A DNA stretch of 64,000 bases, from positions 23,020,131 to 23,084,130 of the forward strand of contig NC_045140.1 in NCBI RefSeq assembly GCF_008831285.2, in the 5' to 3' direction. Within the stretch, counting starts at the first letter, position 1. Each line of letters starts with the position of its first letter. Both the position numbers and the translations under genes were made by a program. Positions 1-12,465 of this stretch are shown here, one piece after another. Origin of the DNA: Nymphaea colorata. Taxonomy: Eukaryota; Streptophyta; Magnoliopsida; Nymphaeales; Nymphaeaceae. The notes beneath the pieces were generated by a model. That model worked only from the letters and a program-made list of their open reading frames with translations, was not told the DNA's origin and did no database searches.

Positions 1-2569
1 CTCTCTCCCTTGCCATAAATGCCACATCCAATTTATGGCGAAGGTGGAAAATTGCATTCTAATTTTATGGGGCAACAATATTGTCCGTATCTTGTGCACA
101 AAGGCAGAGGGAACCTTATCCGGCTCCGCCAATCAGGTGAAATGGCCAGCTTTAAAATAATTTTATAAATAATTAAAACTGTAAAGAAGGACAAAAGTTC
201 CAAAATCCGACCCGTCATAATCGGGTCAGTGAGCCCCTGATACGACAGTACCGTCTGAATACACTGCTAGAATTGACCTTTTTCTGCAGGTCGTGTTTGA
301 TGGGGGTGATGTTACGTCTCTCCTTCAAACATGGAAGTAAGCCTGGGCACTCTGCCGTGTTCCGTTTGCCGGCAGTTTAGAGGGTGTTTGAGTGAAGTGA
401 ACCCCAAACCTTTTAAAGCTTGGTTTTTGAAGTACTTAAGTGCCATTAAAACTGGCTTGGAAGAAACTCGGTTTTGTAAAAAGGAGTGAAAAGTCTTGGT
501 TTTCTTTAATTTATTTTTTTGGATATGTCATCCAAACGAAAAAACAAAGTTTCTAAAACTAAGCTTGTTTTCATAAAACCTCATTTTTACAGTGGCGCAG
601 ACAAAAATTCTGGTTAACAGACACTGATACATTAAAATCTTACTTTTAAGAAGCAGCCATTATGTAAATTACTAATGAGGTATTAATATCAGAATAAGAA
701 AATTTACGTGACTCCACCGTTGGTTTATTATTGTGTGTGGAACATCGCGAGCAGGTTGAAATGCATGTTGGGGTTTGGAACTCAATAAGGTTAGAGTTTG
801 ATCGATTTAAATCTGGGTTCGGTAGAATTTGATCTGTTCTATCTATCTAACGAAACAGTTATCAAACGTCCTCTCGAGCAAGGGATTGCTGGTATGTGGG
901 GAGCTGCTATGTGGCCATCACTAACTCTTAGTGCCTAGATTTTAGGAGTTCGATGTTTTTATTTTGACCATATAAAATATGAATAGTTATCGTCGTCATC
1001 TTTTACAGTCAAGACAGTCAACATTGGCATTCTTTCCACAAAAAGAGACTGTTTATGAAAGGACCTATCACAACCATTTTTCATATATCAAATATATTGA
1101 ACGACCGATAATACATTACATATATAAAAGCCGATTAAGGGAGAGTAATGTTAAGTTTAGGGGCTTTTAATACATCAACTTTGAGTTAACTCAGCGAGTG
1201 GTTTCTTTATTGTGTTTGATTTCTTTGGTTCGGTCACCTCATTGACAGTAACAAGGAAAAATTTTGATCACCATCGTTTACGTGAATATTTATTTCATAA
1301 AGATGAAGTAATGAGGCCATGGATATTATATTAGGTAGCTCTGCTTTTGCTTTCCATGGAGTCATGAAAAAGGAGCTCACCTCCCTATTATGTAGCCTCT
1401 ATAAAGGCGGTTGATGGTGAAGCAGCACAACTCAAGAGGGGCGCTCCTCACTCCAGATGGCTTGATTGACAGCTCAATGGCACCAGGCGTTTGGGGCCCA
1501 ACTAGATTGTCGCCCTGCCGGACACTAGCTACCACTGGCAGCGGCCAGAAAAGGGCAGACTGGCATGGCTTAGCCTTAAATAGATGCCCCTTCAACAGCC
1601 ACATGATTTATACAGGAATATGATCAGACTATCAGATCTTTCTTGTCGTTCTTGGTGATAATGCGAGTGCTGCATAAACCATCATTTGTAGTTTAACAAA
1701 TAGCTCCCAAATTATTGAGTATATTCAAGCCATCCAACCATGCTATGCCCCCACAGAACTGATCAGATTTCTCTCGATTAGGTGAGGTTTATAGGACTTG
1801 AATTTGTAGAACTGAAGCTGGATTAGACAGGGCATGGGACCAATTAAGTTTCAGATTGAGTTACCCAAATTAGCAGCACTGTGTCTAAGGCCAGTTAAGT
1901 TTCAGATCCCCTTGTTTATTGGATGTGACTAGATTTTGATTGGTTTTCGGGTCGATAGTTGGATATTTTCGGCCTATTGACGTCCATACACATTACCAAC
2001 GACCCTCTGCAAATTGAAGAGCACTATTCAGCAAAAATTTACCCTTTTCTTAAATGGACGTAGAGTTGAGGCATTCGTTCCCCTGTTTAGGTCGACATTC
2101 GAATGTTCTCGTGACTTTTGTTCGCAAATTAATTTTCTGATACTTCTTTTTTCTTCTATCTTGTCTATGATATAAATAATATGTCCATATATGTGTGTAT
2201 ATTATCGTAAAGAACGAAGAAAATGCACACACGGTTTATGTGTCTTGACTGCTATTTTTACATCCGTGCTCAGGTCCAAGACTCTCTCGATCTGTTCCTG
2301 TTTTCATGAGATGAGAGGTCTCGTGCATCTGCAAATATAAGAAAATATATTTCTTGCTTACGATTGGACCTTTCCTGGTTATTCGAAATTGATACCTTAT
2401 CACTATCAGAACTTTCGAAGTGGAAAAGTGCAATCTTCTCTGGTTGTAATCTGCTTTAATTCCCAGCTTTGCGTTTGGTTTATACTATCTAAGCACCAAC
2501 ATCCTCTCTGCAATTTGGAAAGGGACTGCTGAAGTTCTTGCTTCAAAAACATCTTTAACCATGGTAGTA
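1..2569. other. Intergenic, no gene recognised
   Basis: The stretch is AT-rich with scattered short open frames that match nothing known. Around 370-620 is sequence of the GGTGTTTGAGT type seen in other MITE-like pieces here, and a CAGTGGCGCAG end-like motif occurs near 590. A GC-richer patch at 1419-1600 remains unexplained. Confidence 0.5.
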
Positions 2570-2770
2570 TCCACCTCAAGCCCTACTGACTGTGAACAGG
2601 CTTCAGTTCGCTGTAAAGTTGGAGCCAGGTGAAGGACATGGCTTTGTGGACGGTGCTAGCAATTTGATCAACAGATAAGACATGTTTAACTGTAATGTCA
2701 TCCATGTGACTATGATCAAACAAGAAATGCACTTCGATATTTATATATTTCCTGCATTTATGAAAAGCTA
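2570..2770 (-). mobile_element. Short Ty1/copia RNase H fossil
   Basis: Read on the minus strand, this degraded fragment resembles the C-terminal RNase H segment of copia polyproteins (an EVHFLFDH-like stretch, then a VDQIAS motif). It is broken and old, and no LTR is visible beside it. Confidence 0.5.
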
Positions 2771-3817
2771 TATATGTGTGTGCGTCTGTGTAATGCTAGT
2801 CATTCTACAACTACACAAGTAAGACAGTTTTTTTAATTACGCGATTGATGAAAAGATGGGGACTGAGAAACCCAGATTTTAAATAAAAAAATAGGCGTTT
2901 GGAACACTAAGAAACCTAATAGTTCTGAACTTTGCTGGAACTAATTAACACGCAGATATGGCTTCGTAGAAATTTTATTGCACGTCCAAAAGCCGGTTTT
3001 GAAATTCAGCCAGATTAGGTAACAGACAGGCCAAATATAAATAGCTTCAGTGGTGTCAAATTAATTTTGTCACATCACTCTGTGTATCAGGCCACTTCTT
3101 CCTCCCGCCAAACTCCTCGTGTTTCTCTTGTGTTAGGCAACTTCATGACCATAGCTGATAGCTCTGTCTTGCCTTTTCTCTCTCCACAGTGACAAAGTAG
3201 GCTAGTAGGCCATGGAACTGAAATGGGTGTTCGTCCCCATCTTTTCCTTCACAGAGACCAGCTGCGCTTCGTCTCCCATCTCTGTCTCCTTAAATGCCTG
3301 CACACTTACCCCCACCATTCAAAAGTGAGATGAACCAAATCCTGTTTCTGTCTCTCTCTCTCCCTCTGTGCGTGTGTGAGTGAGAGAGATAGGAGAGTAT
3401 TTTTCTCTATCCAAGGAGGGAACTGTCATGTGGACCCCGTATCAGATTGAAAAGAATAAGTCCCTGCAATCTGAGTTGTTCACTTTATGAGACTTTAATA
3501 AGCGGGAGGAGGAAGCGGAGATCCCCTCAAGAAACCACACTCATGTTCAGGCCCACAGCTATTACTGCAATGGAGGTCAGGGGACCAACCGGGCAGTACA
3601 TACTAACACACTCATTCTCTGCCACTCTCCCCATCTTTATTTTGCAAGAAAACCATTCTTTCCCACATGAAAACAAGTTCAAGTTCCTACAATCCCAACA
3701 TTTTCTTTTCTTTGCCTCTCTTTTCTTTTCAATGGCAGAAAAACCAGAACCCATCATTGCCTATCTGCAGAAAAAGCGAGCAGCCAGCACAGGCATCGTC
3801 AATTTTCAGTTCTAGAA

Positions 3818-3867
3818 AGATATCTTGCTATGCATGCACGCATGCACGCGTGCATGCAAGGATATCT
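3818..3867. repeat. Imperfect inverted repeat with alternating Pu/Py core
   Basis: AGATATC at 3818-3824 pairs with GATATCT at 3861-3867. Between them lies a run of ATGCATGC/ACGCGTGC alternation. CATGCA repeats also match the RY/Sph element of seed-gene promoters, though no seed gene is adjacent. Confidence 0.7.
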
Positions 3868-5035
3868 CGCTCCCTGTTCTCATTGGCCTGTCGTTATATG
3901 TTCATCGATATTCTGTATCAGTTTAATTATGAGAAAAGATAAAAATGAGATGGTCAAAAAAGAGAGTTGCCATCATATTATTCGGCAATTATAAAAAGGA
4001 CCCCAGCTGCAAATCAACCTCTGTTTGAATCTCGGGGAAAAAGGGGAATAACCCCACCGGAAATATTTGGAAACACGCAGCCAGTACATCCTGACCAATA
4101 ATTCCATTCTCCCGGACCACCGCCGGGCGCCAACTTTTGGTTTATCTTTCTCAAACAGCGATGGCGGGTCCGTCCCCTGCGAAAATCACAGTATCTTTAC
4201 ATGATCAATTGGACGCAGTAAAGCCAGAAGAAATTAAAAGCTTAGGACCATATCAGATTCAGCTATCTCTTTTAAGAGCAGTAAACAATTCACAAGTGGG
4301 GTTCATGATCTCATTTACCGGACCTGTTTTAATTCCTTCTCGAAAACGTTTTTCACTCCAACACAGAGAGATATCTTGGATATCAGCAGTCAATAATTCC
4401 GTTAGACATGGAGCTTTAGAAAAATGCGGAGTAGTTAAATTCGGGTGTGAGTTCAATTCCAAGATCTGATGGCATTGAGACAACGCTAAAATTAATGATG
4501 AAACACGAATGTCGTTGGCAACTTGGCCTCCCTTTGTTTCAGGCCGAAACCTTCTGATGGTTCTCCTTCATTAAATTTTTGTTAGAGAAATGAAAGTTGA
4601 AGAATGAGATCTGATGCACCCTTTCCGCATTTAAATTCTTTTAAAAAGGTATTGGCTGCTGAACTGATGTTGACGGAATTAATGGCCTTTAATAGAAGAA
4701 GCAGCGGGCCGGAAAAGCTAAACCGGAGATCAGGCGGGTGAAGGCCAAGTGGGTTCACCACAATAGAAAAAGACAGAAGCCTCATACCTGGTCCGACCCA
4801 TTTGCAATTGCAGACTGTAACCTCCAAGCTGGCTTCCCAGCCACTTGTTGGACAGATATACATCTACTTATCATCACATGCTGTCTCTTTTACACTACAT
4901 AAACAGACTTAAGCACAGTTAGACTTAAAAAAAAATGAGTAATTTGTTTTCTGTTTATAAGGTAACTGATATGGCTTTTTTCAATGTAGCATCAAATGTT
5001 TCAACAATAGAACTTTTGATTAATCTCAAGGAGTT

Positions 5036-5155
5036 TGGCGTAGCTGATCGGAAGAGCAGTTAGTTAGTGTTGCTAGTTTCATTCTCATGAGCGTGCAGAG
5101 TTTGGTTCCTCATGACCCAAATCAGAAAAGGATCATGATCAGAAAAAAAATATAT
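5036..5155 (+). mobile_element. Possible tRNA-derived SINE
   Basis: TAGCTGATCGG fits the pol III A-box consensus. AGTTTGGTTCC, about 50 bases on, is a degenerate B box (8 of 11). An A-rich tail follows near 5140. The sequence does not fold as an intact tRNA. Confidence 0.3.
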
Positions 5156-6783
5156 AATTTGACATTTGGTTCTATCAAACGCCTGTCAAATGCCCCGTTA
5201 GAGTTCAAGAGAGATCCAATCTTCACAAACTCAGTTTGCCAATTTAGTTAAAAAAGAAAGACGTTAAATGAAATTCAGAATAAAAAATTTATCAAGAAGA
5301 AAATGAAATTCGCAATTTTCCCACGAACCGTCCAATCAACTTGTAGTAAATGGGGGAAACAGGCACCAAAATCCAGCAGCTTTGTTGGGAAGCTGGTAGC
5401 AAGCTGTGAATGTGCCAAAATTCTTCCTGAAATCCTGCAGGGAGCTTTTCTCATTTTTCAAGCGACGGTGGGCTTGAATCGACAGATGCACCAAGAAACT
5501 GTTGGCCGCCGGTCACTCCAATTAAAATCAAGAGCACAATCAACGCTTTCTCCTTTAATGCGCGTGGGGAACATAATAAATGAGGTTCGGTTCCAATAAC
5601 AATTAAAAGTGAATGATTTTAACTTTAACCATATAAACTTTGCTCTTAATTTTTAGTTCATAGGGAAGCTGGGGCTACGCAGACCCTACTGTTACCAGAA
5701 ATACACTCATCTTGGCTATTGAATTCACAAGTACTCCCAACCTCATCGTCGGGCAGATAGAACTGTTTGTGTGATGGGTCATTTTTTAAAGATTTTAGTT
5801 CAATTCAGCTTATGAGTCTCAAATGAACTCAACCAAGCGCAAATATCTGCGTTTTGAAACTGAAACAGAATTTTGAAAGGGAAATGCTAAAGTTTCAATT
5901 TTAGTTCGTTTCTAAGTAGAAAAAACTCTGTTTTTAGTGTTAGTTGCAGTACTCTGGTGCACTTGCATTACACACCAAACCAGTCTGGAAGAGGAGTTTG
6001 ACAGAACCGCATTTGGTAGAACAGACCAAGAGGGAGTCTGCAGGAGATTTAGGCTTCTCAGAATTTTGATGGCAAGCCAACAAGAGCACCGTTCACTTTG
6101 CCATGAGTCGATGGGTAAGGCTTAAAAGTTAAAACCAAGTTGGAGAGCGTCTAGGCTCGTTGCTTTCTCTCCCTTTCCCTTTCTCTCTCACAAATTAAAG
6201 GAGAACTGAGAAGCTTTTGGTTCATGTAATGAAAATTTGTCAAGCAATTAGCCTTGAATTCGAAGATGGTTCTCTCGACATCCTTCTGAAAAATAGTAGA
6301 AAATCTACATTCAGAATTTTCATATTGTCTAAGCATAAAGGGACATGTTTCTGGTGAATATCAAATATTGGTGTCTAGTAAATAGGGGCCAAGCCTCAAA
6401 GGTTTGACATATTCCAGGCTAGAATTTTGCTAAATTCTGTTTATTGATGGGACCAAAATCTACAGGTGGGGGGGAGACCAGTAATGTGCTTTGTAGAACT
6501 CATCTTTCTAATGTCTCATATAATTACTTAAAAATTTTATTTAGAAGATTTCTTCATTCAATCTAAAGGCAGATGTGCTATATATACATATATAGCTGTT
6601 TGTTTATTTATTTGTAAAATGCACAGGCTTGCAAACCAAATGAGGGAAAAAAGATTGTAAACATTTATAGTCAAGGTTATGTATATAGGGAAGAAACAAA
6701 TTTTTTTGCTTCTCCACTTGAAATTACAGGGATGGACAGGAGAAGCAGCGTGCTGGGGAACACGGAGCCATTTTTCTTCCTTT

Positions 6784-8176
6784 TTATTGGTTATGGGCTC
6801 CGAACACGTCGACAATGACTTGGCTGAAAGGAGAAGTGTGAAGTTGGGGATCGTCCATCCTGCCTTTCTTTGCTGCCTTCTCCGGTAGATCCTCCGGCAA
6901 TGAGGAAGAAGATGACGATGCCCACGAATCGTTGGTGCTATCAGAGTTGAAATATGCATCAAAAACTCCCCTCGGGCTGCCGGGTAGAGAAGGGAGCTTC
7001 CGTTTCTGTCCTCTAATATGTCCCAATACCGCCGAATCCTTGATGAGTTGAAGGCATTCTCTCACCTCTTCCTGCTTCATTTTAAAGATCGAAGGTGTCA
7101 ACTGTCAAGTAAAATTACAATTGCAGAACCAACAACGAAAAGCAGCAAACTTATAATTTTTAATATGATATTGATGTGGGTAATGCTTCATTTCTTATTA
7201 CCATGCTAATCTCCATGACACCAAGAAGTTGGTTCTCATATTCTGTCGGGTTGGAAGACTCCAGTTGACTGATCACAGAGAGCATGATAGATGACGCTAT
7301 AATTGCTGGCGCGTAATGCACAAATCTGTAATCTGGTTGGTGACAGGATAAGAAGAAAAAAGTAAGGTAAACGATGACAAAACTCGGGCAGCACCACCAT
7401 GAAATGAAGGTTGAATGGTATGTGATGGTACCTCTGATTAGGGAGAGCAGTAGCTGCTCGCATCTGATAAAGAACTCCCAACGCTGATGATTGCTCAACC
7501 CCAACTTCCTAACCACATAATAGATAAATGAAAGAGGGGTGACAGGGTGCATCTTCCATTCTAAAGCTGAGAGAACCAGGAGCTCCATTCTCTGAATGGT
7601 TTTGGCCTCAAACACATACTTCGTTTCTTCCACCTGCAGGTCTAGAAGAAAAGGGACTTGTGTTTCTTCCACCTTGGCACCCAAAGAGAGGCAAGCCACA
7701 GCAGCCAACTGTGTCATCCATGGCTTCTCTCCCTGCCAAACAAAAATCCCCAAGGATTGCTATCAGAAGAAGAGAAGAAGAAAACGAATGAAAAAAAAAG
7801 GATTGGTTTCGGAGCGTTGAAGGACCTGAAACTGCAGAGTAGAGAGAAACCGATCGAGAAAGTTGACAGAGAGAACTGCGGTGTGCGTCGTGAAACTGTA
7901 GTGGGCAATCACAGAGAGGATCCATTCGACTGCTTCCTTACGAGTAGACGCGAATAGATTATCGTTTCTTAGAGATTCAATGTAGTCCAGGCGCAGCCGT
8001 TTCTGGGATTTCTCCTTCGATGCCAAGGAAACCAACTCGTCGCGCTCCTGCGAGAGCTGTTCGTTCAAGAGATTTTGAAGAAGCGGAGCAGGGCTGCACA
8101 AAGAGAAGCTCTCCTCTTGGGAGTTGTCTTCTTCGTCCCAACCATTCTCTGCACAGTATAGATTGAGTTGAGCCAT
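6784..8176 (-). CDS. CYCD3: D-type cyclin, CYCD3 class
   Basis: Four coding exons on the minus strand join at consensus sites: 8176-7826, 7732-7432, 7332-7202 and 7101-6784, giving 366 residues, the usual size for CYCD3. Residues 6-10 read LYCAE, the LxCxE motif by which D cyclins bind retinoblastoma protein. The N-terminal cyclin box spans about 50-177, with RKEAVEWIL at 79-87 and KPWMTQLAAVACLSL at the start of exon 2. VEETKYVFEAKTIQRMELL is the CYCD3 signature. The C-terminal cyclin fold follows in exons 2-4. The tail is rich in Ser, Pro, Glu and Asp (NDSWASSSSSSLPED) and looks PEST-like, as expected for an unstable cyclin. From family knowledge it activates CDKA at G1/S and responds to cytokinin and sugar. 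The start is the first ATG before the LxCxE motif. A polyA-type AATAAA overlaps the stop codon. No break is visible. The family call is firm; which CYCD3 paralogue is not decided. Confidence 0.95.
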
Positions 8177-8480
8177 CGTCCTCTGTCTCGAGGAGGAGAG
8201 CGCTCGTTTTCAAGGCATTCTTCCGCGGCTTCTCTTTTTCATGTAACGCACCCGCAGATAGAAGAATTAAATAAAAGCACTAGGCAGGAAGAAAAAAAAA
8301 AGGAAAAAAAAAAAGGGGGAAAGAGGCAGGGAGGGAGAGCGCGAAAGAAAAGTCAGCACGCTAAACCATGCAGCAAAAATGAAAAAGCAAAATTTTATTT
8401 GCATTTGGGCTCTTTTTTTCTGCAAATGATAATAAAGCTTTTGTGGCCGCTTATCAGAAAGGGAAGGTGAAAGAAAGTTG
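8177..8480 (-). promoter_or_regulatory. Cyclin gene leader and proximal promoter
   Basis: This stretch lies immediately upstream of the cyclin start codon. Read on the minus strand it is strongly pyrimidine-rich (long CT and T runs between about 8280 and 8360), a common composition for plant 5' leaders. No clear TATA box or named operator was picked out. The assignment rests on position and composition. Confidence 0.4.
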
Positions 8481-11400
8481 GCTGTCGTTATTGAGCTTCA
8501 TTTAGCTCACAATCGTCTCCGTGGTGTTGCTTTTCATAAAAAATGGAGCATTTGGTTGACCATAAACGGGTCAAGTATGAAGAAAAGGTGCTTGGTTAGA
8601 ACTTAGGAGCACTATCAACATATCATTTATAAATATAGTGCCATATACAAAGAGAGTGATTAATTTTAACATGGGCATTTTTACAAATGGTAGCTGGCTT
8701 TTCTATTTATCAGGCTGGGGTTGAACCCTGCCTGACTTTGCCACAAACCCCGCGCTTACTGCCTAGTCCATTGAATTGAATTTTGCTGTCCTTGCTATGT
8801 GAAAATATGCGATAAAAAATTATCATGGAGTGAATTAACATGGGGCAGTGGCACTGTGGTGGAGCCTGCTTTTTTGTTCTGCAACGGCGATGCGGAGTGC
8901 AACACAGAGGAAGCTGGACCCACGAAAAAGAACTCTGAATTGGGGAAAGAGAAAGAAAGGGGCTCGATAAAAGAGGATGGATGGGGGGTGGATCTTCTTC
9001 CCGATTCTCCTTTGTCATCCACCGCCGATATAGTGCATCCGTTGGATGTCTACAGTCCACATGAATCTCTCCAAGTTCATTTCAAAAAGCAACTGCTTAT
9101 GATAAAAGAAAGCTGAAGTTAAGCTGATGAGAAGTATAGTTTCTGAAATATAAACGATCTTCAATGCATTTATGCCTCTATATTGATCAAGCTGTGTATT
9201 CGTATATGGACTGGGACGTGCCGCATAGAACAAAAGTGTTGCATGTGTGCTTCTTAATGAGAGCGAGACCGAACATTGCAGTATTTAATCTGATCTTTTG
9301 AAATTCTGCATGCTTTTTGAGAAGGTTTTATACTAGAATCTGGTTGGATTACTGTATAAATTTTCGTCTAAACAAAGCTGCCCATCGATGGCTTCTGTAA
9401 TAGCTTCCGTCTCCCGCCACGGTCAAGATGAGACGTAGCTGCGCTTTGGTTTCTTGGCGGGGTAGAGCAAGAGCAGCACCTTCGTTTGGTTGGGCCGTGG
9501 GTGGCAGAGAGAGAGTGTGTGGGAGAGAAGGAAAGAGAGAGGGTGAGGGGTCGTTTTCGGAGTTGTTTGTCACTCTCGATTTTTAAAGTGTGGCCATGTT
9601 GAACATAATGGCGCTGTGTCTTGTCCTCCTCCTGTCTTACTCCCCTGCAACATGCGCCCGTACTCCCCTTCCTTCCTCCCCTTTTTCACCTATCCTCTTC
9701 ACCATTGCGCCTCTGCCCCCATGAAACTGGTGGCTCCAAATTAATTCAACCCTAGTAATCTTCTTCTTCATCATCTTCTTCTTCTTCTTCTTCTTCCTCT
9801 AACAGATTAATGGCTGGTCCGCTGAACGATGACCTTTCCTTTCCCCCTTCTTCTGGACCACCTACCTCGTTCTCGTTCATGTGTACTTTTTTTCCATTTT
9901 TGCTTCATTCTTCACTAATTGGTCATACCGAGGGAATTGCATGAATGGTGTATCACGATTCAGGTTCTTCTGGTTTTTCTAATTCAACATGTATCGAAAA
10001 TTTGATTGAAATTGTTCTTTTATGTATTTAGATTACTCGATCCGACTGCCCACAATCATAATCCTTTTCCCTTTTCTCGTGGAAACTTGAAAGCATAGAA
10101 ATTAACCACTTTGCAGTTTCTCGGCTATGAACTGTAAATCTCGCTTGATGTATTTATCAAAACTTTCTTATACTCGTCGCCCACTGAGGTCTTCTCGGCC
10201 TTTTGCATCAAATTGAGATAAAATAAAGGGGTATAATATTAATATCAGGAAAAAAAGGTTCGGGAGCTAACCCCCATGCGGCTGTTTTCCTGAAATAAAA
10301 TGAAGGGCAGGCTAAAGTGGGGCATGGCCCTTCTCGAGTTGTCCATTTCACCACCTTCCCACATTAATGGCTACTAGAAACCCTGCACTTTGTCCTTTTG
10401 CTTTTCGCACGCACCAACTCCCAAAGACCCCGCCCTATTGACCTCCGCGTATATAACAATAAGATGCAAACCCAAAACGCATTCTCCTGTCTACCAAGTA
10501 AATGTCTAAAAAATGTTGGTTTCTTTTCTTCATTGCTGTAGAAAAGTTTCATCCTTTCTTGGAGAAATCACAGGGAATGCGGTGAAGAGGAACGTCTAAA
10601 ACAGGTAACTTAAACTATAATACATTTGGTCCCGCCCAGTTGCCAGTGCCGTAAAAAGTGTTTTGACAACTCAAATTAACAGCTGTTGTGCAGTTGAATG
10701 AGGAGAAGAATCACCAAGCTAAAACATTTTACATTTACATTTATTTGAACATTTTGTCTTGTATCGAAGACTATGAAAGATATTCAATTATTCACGAATA
10801 AATTTACCAAAACTACTAAGGGAGAGGTTACTAAGTTGAGATCAATTTTGGTTGTGAAATTACATAATGAAACGAACTTTGGCGAAATATGGATGCTTCG
10901 TAAAAAAAATTTACCAAATCAGAAGAGAACAATTGGTAATTTTCTTTAATAATGGCTCTCATAACATTTTATGAGTACTCTTGAGATGGGTCAGGTTTTG
11001 CTCTTTGCGTTGCCTTCCTAGGCCAAAGCAATTAAGCATCTGTTTATATTTGGGGGGAAAGAAAGGCTGCCACTTAACTCAAAAGAGATGTTATGTCCAT
11101 TTATTGTACCCAAAAAAAAAAAAAAAACAAAAGAAAAGCTGGTTATGTACCGGACCTAGTCATAGCTTGGAAAAAATAGAGCATAGAAGGCATGTAAAAA
11201 GTAAAAGAGTCAATGCCCCTACTTGAGAAGAGGTCACATCTCACCCAACTGACCAAGAGAAAATCCACCCTTCAAAGTGATCTGTGGCCCCAGAGGTCCT
11301 TTTATGAACAAATAGTCTTTTAAAGCCAATTCATGACCAAGAGAAGAAGAAGCCATGTGAACAGTAAGAAATTGTGAGCAACTCTGCCTAAATTGACGTT

Positions 11401-12279
11401 CAAGGAAATAAGCTTTTTATTTTATCTCTTTTGCAAGAAAATGGAATAAAAGATGCCTGAAACCACTGTTCATGCAAGCTTTCTAGTGCAAACTCCAATG
11501 CCCAAGATGATTATCTTGCCCGCTTGTAGGTAAAGCTCTTTTTTGGATGAAGAGACGATGGGGATAGGCGGCCCTTTACCTTTATTGAAAGGTTACGAGC
11601 CATTGGAGTCAACATGGGGCTTAAGTTGCACTCGATGATGTTATTGTTGAGTAGATCAATTAATCATAAGTTGGTCCATGCTTATTATTTTCTATAGTTT
11701 AAACCATGATTATAAATGTTGTATTTTCTAAGCACCAAATACAAATCATATATCCGGTTAACTTTGGAGATGCTTTATCTTCCTAAAATGGAGAAAGTTG
11801 AAGGTGGATTCCAACAATTCCTCCTCCAAGATGTTGACATCAAAATCATGTGACAATATGGAGATTTTTTGTCGTTCCAATGCCAATGGGAATGTGAATA
11901 AACATGCAATAGCTTGTTCTTAGAAGAAGAGGAACCTTTGCCCACCACACCTAGGTCCCAGCCCATGTCTTTAGATAATGAATGATCTGATTATAGGAAT
12001 TTGGCCATTTTCGAATGGAGAACGAATGAACAAATTTTACGATTGCCAAAAAGCAAGACACTTTTTTTTTTGTCTCGTTTCGATGTTGGTTTACATTGCA
12101 TGTGATTTCAATATTGCCTGAGCTGGACAGGGGTTTGGAGCAGTGGCGTAGCTGTGTTACAAAATATATGTATGTATAATATGCTTATTTGAATCAAATC
12201 AATGTGTGATCGAATATTTATTTAAATCTGAATCTGAATATTATCCAATGTTATTTCTTAAGATTAAATCTGATCCAAG
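8481..12279. other. Intergenic, no gene recognised
   Basis: The region includes a (CTT)n-type microsatellite at about 9758-9800, pyrimidine-rich patches near 9540-9900, and an A-run near 11111. An open frame at 8799-9116 has no recognisable domain. A CAGTGGCGTAGC motif near 12142 is a MITE end fragment. Confidence 0.5.
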
Positions 12280-12465
12280 TCTGCTTAAGACTGTCCCTTG
12301 GCCTGTAGGTCTTTGCACAAAGTTAAAACTCTAGCTCTTCCATAGTGGTATCTCACTCATGGCTCGGGCTCCCTGGAAGGAGGCCTTCTTTGCCCAAGGC
12401 CAATCCCAGGGAACAGTAAAGCTTCATAGGGTCTTTTTGTCTAGGTGCAGGTAATCCGCAGCATC
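12280..12465 (-). pseudogene. Nuclear copy of mitochondrial 26S rRNA fragment (NUMT)
   Basis: On the minus strand this reads as plant mitochondrial large-subunit rRNA. It contains CACCTAGACAAAAAGACCCT, CTATGAAGCTTTACTGTTCC, GAAGAAGGCCTCCTTCC, GAGTGAGATACCACT and GAAGAGCTAGA in the order of the rrn26 gene around the peptidyl-transferase domain. A stretch of about 25-30 bases present in the organelle gene between the TTGGGC and GAAGAAGG blocks appears to be missing. Scattered substitutions indicate a transfer that is not recent. It is too short to be functional. Confidence 0.85.

Larger units (their letters stand above)
2771..6783. other. Intergenic with small repeats
   Basis: No gene is recognised. 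It contains a CT/GA-rich region near 3350-3400, a 50-base hairpin at 3818-3867, and a SINE-like piece near 5036-5155. Open frames around 3447-3942 and 4137-4469 show no recognisable domain. Confidence 0.5.

Noticed and set aside
1377-1623. Paired open frames on both strands in a GC-richer patch
   Set aside because: Tested mentally against organelle and transposon genes without a match; left as unexplained intergenic sequence.
4137-4469. 110-residue open frame, plus strand
   Set aside because: No recognisable domain, no splice partner, ordinary composition; probably chance.
8676-8745. GGGGTTGAACCC as a tRNA T-arm
   Set aside because: No A box or acceptor stem at the right distance; not a tRNA.
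8799-9116. 105-residue open frame, plus strand
   Set aside because: No recognisable family and no promoter or intron context; kept as intergenic.
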